A DNA stretch of 12,389 nucleotides from an uncultured Terrimonas sp. (lineage in GTDB: Bacteria; Bacteroidota; Bacteroidia; Chitinophagales; Chitinophagaceae): positions 1-12,389 of the forward strand of contig CAMPJQ010000024.1 in assembly GCA_946886925.1 (NCBI GenBank), written 5' to 3'. The position numbers were made by a program, and so were the translations under genes. The notes beneath the pieces are model-generated. The model saw nothing but the letters and a program-made list of their open reading frames with translations. It did no database searches and was not told where the DNA came from. Of the stretch, positions 6,374-12,389 are shown piece after piece (position 1 is the stretch's first letter; each line of letters begins with the position of its first letter).

Positions 6374-8065
6374 ATGAATATAAAAAGAGGAGTCATACAT
6401 CTTAGCCTTATATCGTTACTCACCGTCATCCTATTACAGGGAAAGTCGCAAAATAAAACCGCCTTCGGCCGTGAAACCGGTGCATACGCAGTTATGCTGA
6501 AGCAACTGGAAGATAATATGATGCATTACCAGGAAAAGTGGGTAGATACGCTGGGCGGTAAACAAAGAAATGTATTTGTTCCCTGGATCAGGGATCATGT
6601 ACATGTAATGAAAGCAATGAAATACCTTCATCCCGATATGAAAAGCTTTCTTGAGTTTTTCCTTGAAAACCAAACGGAGGAGGGTATTTATTTCGATTAT
6701 TATTTTCCACTTAACTATGGGGGGAAAGGCAACAGGAAAAATATATTCCATAAACGATACTGGAAAGTTTTTCCTGAAGACAGCATTGAAATGCACCGTT
6801 TACCCGTGGAAGCCGATCTTGAATACTTAATGGTGGAAGGCGTATATACCGTATGGCAATGCACCGGCGACACAGCCTTTGTATCCAGATGGCTATCCGC
6901 GCTGGTAAAAGGGATAAATTACTCCATGACCGATCCGTTGCGCTGGTCAAAAAAACATGGGTTGGTAAAAAGAGGATATACACTGGACACATGGGATTTT
7001 ATGCAATTGCCCACTTCAAGGGAAGAATATACAAGGAACGGCGGCAATGTACAGAAAGGCATTTTTGATATTGATGAAAATACACCCATGGGCATTATGC
7101 ATGGCGATAACAGTGGTATGTATGCAGCCTGTACACAGTTATCGGCGATGTTTACTGTAATTGGTGATGCTTCTTCCGCACGGCAATGGAGCAGCAGGGC
7201 CGAACATTTCAGAACAAAGACAAATGCTTTGTGCTGGAACGGAAAATTTTACGCTCATTTTATAGAAGACGACCCTCAGCCTGCATATCTCACCATGGAT
7301 CAGCAAAACACATTGAGCCTGTCCAATGCTTACGATATTAACCGGGGATTACCGACAGAACAGATGGCTCAGTCTATTATACACACTTACCAAAAATTAA
7401 AGAAGGAACAACAATCCGCATCATTTGCGGAGTGGTATGGCATTTACCCCGCCGTGCTGCCGCATTTTGCTGATTACAAGCCCGGCTCCTATATGAACGG
7501 CGGCGTTAATACGATTGTGGCGGGCGAACTGGCAAAGGCGGCTTTCCGGCATGGGTACGAAAGTTATGGCGTGGACATTTTACAAAGACTTATGACCTTA
7601 ATGAAAAAACACAATGGCAATTTACCGGTAGCTTATAAACCGTATGGAATGGTAGTTGAAGGCATTCCCGACAACTGTGGGCAAGCGGCTGTATACAGTG
7701 CATTGATTGAAGGACTGGCTGGTGTATCCGATAAAAGTGCGCTGTTCAGAACAGTGGAAATTTCACCGCGCTGGATGGCGGCCGGGGTTAACAAGGCCAA
7801 TGTTGATGTGGTATATGGACCATCAGGAGCAGCTATACATTACGAATACGAACATGACCCCGCCTTGCGCACAATACAACTTGCCATCAATGGTGATATG
7901 CATAAAGGTAAAGTCAGCATCTTACTGCCCGCCGGTGTTACTGAAGCCACAGTTAGGGCAGAGGGCAAAATACTGCCCGTCAGCACAGTTACCATCCGGA
8001 AGAGCAATTATGCGGTAGTTGCATTGCCGGCAGGCAAAACAACCAGGCTGCTTGCTCAATATTGA
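6374..8065 (+). CDS. Secreted six-hairpin (alpha/alpha)6 glycoside hydrolase-like protein
   Basis: A 563-residue protein. The N-terminus MNIKRGVIHLSLISLLTVILLQGKSQ is a signal peptide, probably cleaved near residue 26, so the protein acts in the periplasm or outside; no lipobox Cys is present. The body is rich in paired helices typical of six-hairpin glycosidases. Motifs include FVPWIRDHVHVMKAM at about 68-82 (a W.RD motif seen in several such families), TLDTWDFMQ at 203-211, the glycine/asparagine-rich YMNGGVNTIVAGELAKAA at 373-390, and DNCGQAAVYSALIEGLAGV at 433-451. The last hundred or so residues, after VEISPRW, look like a C-terminal beta-sandwich. I cannot assign a GH family number or the catalytic acids; debranching-enzyme-like and rhamnosidase-like six-hairpin groups are both possible. 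It is the only gene in the plus-direction unit facing the regulator and is followed by the sigma-factor gene after 188 bp. Confidence 0.68.
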   Translation: MNIKRGVIHLSLISLLTVILLQGKSQNKTAFGRETGAYAVMLKQLEDNMMHYQEKWVDTLGGKQRNVFVPWIRDHVHVMKAMKYLHPDMKSFLEFFLENQTEEGIYFDYYFPLNYGGKGNRKNIFHKRYWKVFPEDSIEMHRLPVEADLEYLMVEGVYTVWQCTGDTAFVSRWLSALVKGINYSMTDPLRWSKKHGLVKRGYTLDTWDFMQLPTSREEYTRNGGNVQKGIFDIDENTPMGIMHGDNSGMYAACTQLSAMFTVIGDASSARQWSSRAEHFRTKTNALCWNGKFYAHFIEDDPQPAYLTMDQQNTLSLSNAYDINRGLPTEQMAQSIIHTYQKLKKEQQSASFAEWYGIYPAVLPHFADYKPGSYMNGGVNTIVAGELAKAAFRHGYESYGVDILQRLMTLMKKHNGNLPVAYKPYGMVVEGIPDNCGQAAVYSALIEGLAGVSDKSALFRTVEISPRWMAAGVNKANVDVVYGPSGAAIHYEYEHDPALRTIQLAINGDMHKGKVSILLPAGVTEATVRAEGKILPVSTVTIRKSNYAVVALPAGKTTRLLAQY

Positions 8066-8253
8066 ATGCTCTGCACACGTCTTAACAGACACTGCAGTAT
8101 AAAAATTTAAAAGATTATACGCGGGATTCGGCATTGTATAGGATATAGAAGCGCTTGTAAAAAATATATTACCAAACAACAGATAGTCGTTAAATGTTTT
8201 TATCTTAACCAACGAAAAGGACAATTTGCCGATCGTTGCTTTTAAGATTAATT

Positions 8254-8871
8254 ATGGAGACCCAAGCCTGCCATACCTGGACTCAACTCCAAAACGGACA
8301 GCAGCATGCCCTGCTGGAGCTGTACAATCAACATTATGTGGGTTTGATGAACTATGGAATGAAGTTAACCGGCCAGCGGGAACTGACCAGTGAATGCATT
8401 ACTCAAATTTTATTGCGACTTTGGGATAGCCGGGCCCGACTTCCTGTTGTGGAAAATGTACGATCATATCTCCTTACCTGCCTCAGGCGGGAACTGATGG
8501 CAGAAATAAAGATGGAAGCCAACAGGATGCGCAACAATAAGCGATTCCGTGATATGACGCCCAGCGAAGAATGTTCCTATGAAGAATACCTGGTGAAATT
8601 GCAGCACAATAAGGAGCTTAAAGACAGGCTGGAGAAAGCATTGGGTCAATTAACCCAAAGAGAAAAAGAACTAATGCGGCTTAAATTTTTTGAAGATCTT
8701 GATTACGATGAAATAGCTGCCAGGTGTAATATTACCAAACGAACTGCCTACAATATCATTCACGCTGCATTAAAAACGCTTAAAGCCAGTTTCGCTACTC
8801 CTCCTCTGTCAAACGCCGATATTCATAACCACGCCATACTGGCCATATGCTGCTGTATGCTTTTCTTATAG
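8254..8871 (+). CDS. ECF-type RNA polymerase sigma factor (Bacteroidota FecI-like group)
   Basis: A 205-residue protein. Region 2 spans about residues 15-85 (ALLELYNQHYVGLMNYGMKLTG, then CITQILLRLWDSR and VRSYLLTCLRRELM). Region 4 spans about 125-180 (LGQLTQREKELMRLKFFEDLDYDEIAARCNITKRTAYNIIHAALKTLK) with a clear helix-turn-helix. It would direct RNA polymerase to target promoters when released by the FecR-like protein encoded next. The start is ATG 8254; an upstream in-frame TTG at 8236 would add only MLLRLI and is less likely. The last 14 residues (NHAILAICCCMLFL) form a hydrophobic, cysteine-rich tail beyond region 4, which is odd for a cytosolic factor. Its stop is 86 bp before the anti-sigma gene, and the order sigma, FecR, SusC is the classic Bacteroidota cell-surface signalling arrangement. 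Confidence 0.92.
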   Translation: METQACHTWTQLQNGQQHALLELYNQHYVGLMNYGMKLTGQRELTSECITQILLRLWDSRARLPVVENVRSYLLTCLRRELMAEIKMEANRMRNNKRFRDMTPSEECSYEEYLVKLQHNKELKDRLEKALGQLTQREKELMRLKFFEDLDYDEIAARCNITKRTAYNIIHAALKTLKASFATPPLSNADIHNHAILAICCCMLFL

Positions 8872-8957
8872 ATCTCCGTATATTTTTTTGGCAAAAAAAA
8901 ACGCTGATTCTATAGTAAATAGCTGAGTTGCCCTCCTCAATACAAAAAAGTTGTTAC

Positions 8958-10079
8958 ATGCGCTATACAGCATATGAGGCCGAGGATTTCATACTGGATG
9001 TTTCTTTCCAGAATTATTGCCTTGGAAAAGACGAAAAAGATGTGGCATTCTGGGAAAAATGGCTCCGGGATAACCCTCAAAAATATGGTGCTGCAAAGCA
9101 GGCAAAGTCTCTCTATTTTTTGTTGAACGGCAATCATGATGCTGCACAATTCGCTGCCGCCCGAAATGAGTTTCAGAAGGCAGCCGAACAGCATATGGCT
9201 TTCGATATGCAGTATACCCCTGTTATTGAAGAAACTACTTCTCCAAAAGCCAGGCTGCGAAAGTTATTCCTTTACGGAGCTACTGCTGCAGCGGTTGCAG
9301 CTATTGTTTTTTTTGCCATACGCCCTGCTGAACAAATACAAGAGGGCGATTTCCCTTTAAAATACAATTACACGGAAACAAGCAACGCAGGTGAAAGAAA
9401 ATCATTTCAGCTACCGGATGGCAGCAAAGTAATGCTGAATGCCGGAAGCACCCTCAATATAGCTAAAGATTTCAACACGCATACCCGCGAAATTTCATTG
9501 TCGGGCGAGGCTTTCTTCGATGTAGTCCACAACCCCCGAAAGCCATTTGTAATTCATACCTCATCCATGGATGTAAAGGTACTGGGTACCGTTTTTAATG
9601 TGAAAGCCTATCCAAAAGACAATCTAACAGAAACATCGTTAATAAAAGGATCTGTTGAAATTACTCTGCACAATAAAGCTGCTGAGAAAATTTTGTTGCG
9701 TCCCAATGAAAAAATTGTTTTGCCAAACCTTAAGCCCGACAATGGAGCAACTATTGCCGTTAAAGATCCTCAAAAAACGAATCCTGAGGATTTTACAATT
9801 ACGGGGCTTACATATAGTAAAGTAGACAGCACGCTTAGAGAAGTTTCATGGACTGAAAACCGGCTCGTATTCAATGAAACCAGATTGGATGAGATTGCTG
9901 CTGAACTGGAGCGCTGGTATAACATCACCATCAGGTTTGATGATGAAGAGGTAAAGCACTATAGATTTACTGCAGTTTTTGACCAGAAAAACATTGTACA
10001 GGTATTGGATGCCCTTCAGTTATCAAGACGGTTTGAATACAAAATAGAAGAAAACAATAATATCAGGATCAGTAAATAA
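8958..10079 (+). CDS. FecR-family anti-sigma factor
   Basis: A 373-residue inner-membrane protein. The cytoplasmic N-terminal part (about 1-100, with FWEKWLRDNPQK) would bind the sigma factor. A single transmembrane helix lies at about 103-121 (LFLYGATAAAVAAIVFFAI) and the rest is periplasmic. The FecR domain, at about 145-240, has the family's signature blocks: SFQLPDGSKVMLNAGSTL, then ISLSGEAFFDV, KPFVIHTSSMDVKVLGTVFNV and SLIKGSVEI. The C-terminal DUF4974-like segment (about 300-372, LDEIAAELERWYNITIRF) resembles an STN fold and is expected to contact the transporter's STN domain. The start is ATG 8958; an in-frame TTG at 8928 is possible but less likely. The partner sigma factor is immediately upstream and the STN-bearing SusC-like transporter is 135 bp downstream. 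Confidence 0.93.
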   Translation: MRYTAYEAEDFILDVSFQNYCLGKDEKDVAFWEKWLRDNPQKYGAAKQAKSLYFLLNGNHDAAQFAAARNEFQKAAEQHMAFDMQYTPVIEETTSPKARLRKLFLYGATAAAVAAIVFFAIRPAEQIQEGDFPLKYNYTETSNAGERKSFQLPDGSKVMLNAGSTLNIAKDFNTHTREISLSGEAFFDVVHNPRKPFVIHTSSMDVKVLGTVFNVKAYPKDNLTETSLIKGSVEITLHNKAAEKILLRPNEKIVLPNLKPDNGATIAVKDPQKTNPEDFTITGLTYSKVDSTLREVSWTENRLVFNETRLDEIAAELERWYNITIRFDDEEVKHYRFTAVFDQKNIVQVLDALQLSRRFEYKIEENNNIRISK

Positions 10080-10118
10080 CGGGCAACCGATTGCATATAA
10101 ACAAAAGGTAAAAAAGAT

Positions 10119-10141
10119 GGGGAAATGTTGACGCATTCCCC
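10119..10141 (+). terminator. GC-capped hairpin after the anti-sigma gene, possible terminator or attenuator
   Basis: GGGGAAATG (10119-10127) pairs with CATTCCCC (10134-10141) through eight base pairs with one bulged A, closing a 6-nt loop. It lies 39 bp behind the anti-sigma stop. There is no continuous T-run after it, only a diffuse AT-rich stretch ending TGTTTT near 10156, so it may be a weak terminator or a processing structure rather than a standard intrinsic terminator. Confidence 0.4.
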
Positions 10142-10155
10142 CAATTGAAATGTTT

Positions 10156-10188
10156 TGAGACAGGCTGTATTAAGATTGACCTGTCTCA
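10156..10188 (+). promoter_or_regulatory. Perfect 9-bp inverted repeat in the leader of the SusC-like gene
   Basis: TGAGACAGG (10156-10164) and CCTGTCTCA (10180-10188) are perfectly complementary around a 15-nt loop and end 26 bp before the transporter ATG. The repeat could act as an RNA hairpin (attenuator, terminator-like or stabiliser) or as a DNA operator. Together with the hairpin at 10119-10141 it fills most of the 135-bp gap. A short AAGG at 10204-10207, about 7 nt before the ATG, may serve as a weak ribosome binding site. Confidence 0.5.
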
Positions 10189-10214
10189 TTGTTAACTTAA
10201 ACTAAGGTAAAAAT

Positions 10215-12389
10215 ATGAAAAAAAGGCAAAAGAGCCGGGCGCTTCATTGCGTATCCGCGCTTACCAAAATTGCATTGCTTATGAAGCTGGCTGTTATCAT
10301 TATTCTTTCCACCTGCCTGCAGGCATCAGCAAATGGTTACTCGCAGGAAACCAAACTAACGCTTGACCTTAAGGCGGTCAGCATCGGCAAAGCGCTCAGA
10401 ACCATAGAGCGTAAAACAGAATACAGGTTCGTGTATTCCAGTAATTTTTTCCCGGCGGAACTTACTGTAAATGTGCAGGTAAAAAATACACCAGTATCCG
10501 AAATTTTGTCGCTTATCCTTGTCAGGACGGGGTTTACTTTTAAAAAGGTAGACGAAGACCTGATTGTAATTACGAGCATAGCGCCAAAGCTGAACCAAAT
10601 AACGGTAAGAGGTATGGTAACGGATGCCAATGGAGTTCCTTTAGCAGGTGTAACTGTTGCGCTGGAAAACAGCAACGTACAAACCGCCACCAATGCGCAG
10701 GGAGAATTCTCCATCAGTGCTCCCGAAAACGGCATCCTCATACTAACTTCAATAGGGTATGTTACGGAAAGGGTGCCGGTAAACAACCGCCAGCAAATCA
10801 ATATTGTACTTACATCTACAGCCCGTGGGCTCGATGAAGTAGTAGTGATAGGATATGGACAGCGGCAGAAAAAAGACATAACGGGCGCCGTTTCCACCAC
10901 TGCTGCGAAAGATATTGAAAAAAGCACCGCGCCTTCGGCCGAACTGGCCATGCAGGGTAGGATGGCGGGTGTATTTGTAAGTACGCCCAGTGGTAACCCC
11001 AACGATCGCATCAATGTGCGTATAAGAGGAGTTAATACTTTTAATGGCGTAAACGATCCCCTGTATGTTATTGATGGCATTCCGCTTACGGAAGGAGGCC
11101 TGGGAAGAAATGAGGCGGTATTACAGGATCTGCGCACACCCATCAATGTTTTTACCATTGTTGATCCTAACGATATCGAATCCATCAGCGTATTAAAAGA
11201 CGCATCTGCAGCCGCTATTTACGGTGTAAGAGCCGCCAACGGCGTGGTACTCATCACCACCAAAAAAGGAAAAACAGGTAAGCCCAAAATAGAATTAAAT
11301 GCCTACTATGGAATTCAAAATTCAGTATCGGAAGGAAAGGATGTGCTAACGCCCCAGCAAGTGGTAACGCTTTACCAGGAAGCATATAATAACAATCCCA
11401 AGTTTAATGGCGGTGTGGCCGTTCCTTTTGGCGATCCAACTGCATTTGGCCCCGAGTTTGATGCGGCAAGCCCCAAATATTTGGGCAACAATCCTTTTAT
11501 AGACTGGCAAAAGGCATACCTGAATAAAAATGCACCTGTATCAAATGTGAGTTTAAAATTATCCGGCGCCAACGAAACATTCAATTATTACATTTCCGGC
11601 AGCTATTACAAAACCGAGGGAACATTGGTTGGCAGTAAGCTCGACCGGTACTCCCTTGCAACGAATATCAGCAGCAAAATTTCCCGTATTATAGAGGTAG
11701 GGTTAACCACACGTTTGGTATATGAAAAAAACCTGAATGAAACCAGTGGCGACCTTGGTTCAGCCTTGTCGGCATTGCCATGGCAGTCCATCCATGACCC
11801 CAATGGCTTTTTAGGCTATGCACAGGTTTACGCTACCGAATTTGAACCCAATCCCGATTTTGACCCGGCGCTTATAAATTCTGGCCCAATAAAACAGTTC
11901 GCTGCAGGGTATCCCTATCCGTTATATGGTCAGCAAACCAAATTCAATCCTTTTGGTTTTATGGCAGCGGGCGATAATGTGTATCACCAGCAAAGAGCAT
12001 TGGGAAATGGTTACATTCAAATTACCCCTGTAAAAGGATTGCGAATAAGGGGTTTGCTGGCAGGAGATTATTTTAACACCCGCAACGACAATTACAGCGA
12101 TTTTGAAAGTTACCGTTTTAACCAAACGCCGGGTAACCCTTATGGACGGGACAGTAACGTGGTGGCAACGCTCAATACCCGCAATACCTACAACATCAGC
12201 TATACCAAAGAACTGCAGGCTACTTACAATGCTACAATTGGAACCAATCACAATTTTGAAATTACAGGTGTTGCCAACCATCAGAACTGGCAATGGAAAA
12301 TATTAAGCGGCGGTGGCGCACTGTTTTCCAGGGATCCCAATTTACGCACCACTTCACAGTTGCCGCTATTGGGATCAGGAGGTCAGCAG
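10215..12389 (+). CDS. SusC/RagA-family TonB-linked outer-membrane transporter with STN domain (3' truncated)
   Basis: The frame opens at ATG 10215 and stays open for 725 codons to the window edge, so roughly two thirds or more of a typical family protein is present. The N-terminus has a basic start and a hydrophobic segment (LLMKLAVIIILSTCLQASA), with cleavage near 40. Domains in order: STN at about 48-120 (LDLKAVSIGKALRTIE, then YRFVYSSNFF), carboxypeptidase-regulatory-like at 129-200 (VRGMVTDANGVPLAGVTV), a TonB-box-like DEVVVIGYG at 207-215, plug at about 216-352 (INVRIRGVNTFNG, then DPLYVIDGIP, SVLKDASAAAIYGVRAANG and VLITTKKG), and the first part of the barrel. It would import an oligosaccharide or similar ligand with a SusD partner, expected downstream but not visible. 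The STN domain marks it as a signalling transporter matched to the adjacent sigma/FecR pair. Confidence 0.94.
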   Translation, partial: MKKRQKSRALHCVSALTKIALLMKLAVIIILSTCLQASANGYSQETKLTLDLKAVSIGKALRTIERKTEYRFVYSSNFFPAELTVNVQVKNTPVSEILSLILVRTGFTFKKVDEDLIVITSIAPKLNQITVRGMVTDANGVPLAGVTVALENSNVQTATNAQGEFSISAPENGILILTSIGYVTERVPVNNRQQINIVLTSTARGLDEVVVIGYGQRQKKDITGAVSTTAAKDIEKSTAPSAELAMQGRMAGVFVSTPSGNPNDRINVRIRGVNTFNGVNDPLYVIDGIPLTEGGLGRNEAVLQDLRTPINVFTIVDPNDIESISVLKDASAAAIYGVRAANGVVLITTKKGKTGKPKIELNAYYGIQNSVSEGKDVLTPQQVVTLYQEAYNNNPKFNGGVAVPFGDPTAFGPEFDAASPKYLGNNPFIDWQKAYLNKNAPVSNVSLKLSGANETFNYYISGSYYKTEGTLVGSKLDRYSLATNISSKISRIIEVGLTTRLVYEKNLNETSGDLGSALSALPWQSIHDPNGFLGYAQVYATEFEPNPDFDPALINSGPIKQFAAGYPYPLYGQQTKFNPFGFMAAGDNVYHQQRALGNGYIQITPVKGLRIRGLLAGDYFNTRNDNYSDFESYRFNQTPGNPYGRDSNVVATLNTRNTYNISYTKELQATYNATIGTNHNFEITGVANHQNWQWKILSGGGALFSRDPNLRTTSQLPLLGSGGQQ

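Noticed and set aside
8187..8236. TCGTT (8187), AACGA (8211) and TCGTT (8232) forming 5-bp inverted pairs upstream of the sigma-factor gene
   Set aside because: The arms are only five bases, spacers are long and there is no extension of pairing; this is easily expected by chance. I also found no exact TAnnTTTG box here.
10337..11185. A 282-codon minus-strand open frame opposite the transporter gene
   Set aside because: It is fully antisense to the STN, regulatory and plug domains, whose sequence is unmistakable on the plus strand. Its translation is low-complexity Ser/Thr/Leu with no recognisable motif.
1..12389. CRISPR arrays, tRNA/rRNA genes, insertion sequences
   Set aside because: I saw no regularly spaced direct repeats, cloverleaf-like segments with CCA-type ends, transposase motifs or terminal inverted repeats. 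The ORF6N-like fragment at the left edge alone does not make this a prophage.

Overview
The window reads as a chromosomal segment of a Bacteroidota bacterium, most likely Chitinophagaceae or a close relative. The main reasons are a TonB-linked SusC/RagA-type outer-membrane protein with an N-terminal STN domain, placed directly behind an ECF sigma factor and a FecR-type anti-sigma factor; a very large VCBS/FG-GAP + ASPIC lipoprotein; a GntR/LacI-like chimeric regulator; weak or absent Shine-Dalgarno sequences with AT-rich leaders; and one sequence fitting the Bacteroidota -7 promoter box TAnnTTTG. The genus assignment is inference.

Layout. (1) 1-159, plus strand: the 3' end of a gene resembling the C-terminus of ORF6N-domain proteins. 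(2) 1344-178, minus strand: two genes, each encoding one half of a YeeE/YedE-type sulfur-compound permease; they converge on the first gene with only 18 bp between stops. (3) 1345-1481: a short gap with a 7-nt tandem repeat and a candidate promoter for the permease genes. (4) 5054-1482, minus: a 1190-residue lipoprotein with two beta-propeller-like halves and ASPIC/UnbV segments. (5) 6145-5108, minus: a GntR-type repressor fused to a periplasmic-binding-protein-like sensor, 53 bp upstream of the lipoprotein gene and co-directional with it. (6) 6146-6373: a divergent control region with palindromes that fit the general GntR half-site pattern GT..AC. (7) 6374-8065, plus: a secreted (alpha/alpha)6-type glycoside hydrolase-like protein. 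(8) 8254-8871, 8958-10079 and 10215-12389, plus: ECF sigma factor, FecR-like anti-sigma factor and SusC-like transporter; the transporter runs off the window after 725 codons. Two strong hairpins lie between the anti-sigma gene and the transporter gene.

How it fits together (inference): the block from about 1482 to the right edge looks like a polysaccharide- or glycan-utilisation-type locus with two control layers. The cytoplasmic GntR/PBP-like regulator would sense a small sugar-like ligand and control the divergent hydrolase and/or its own operon with the lipoprotein. The cell-surface layer is the STN domain of the transporter signalling through the FecR-like protein to the ECF sigma factor. 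A SusD-like lipoprotein gene is expected just beyond the right edge. The individual families are known; nothing here proves a new system. The least explained parts are the lipoprotein's role, the hydrolase's substrate, the palindromes in the divergent gap and the hairpin pair before the transporter.
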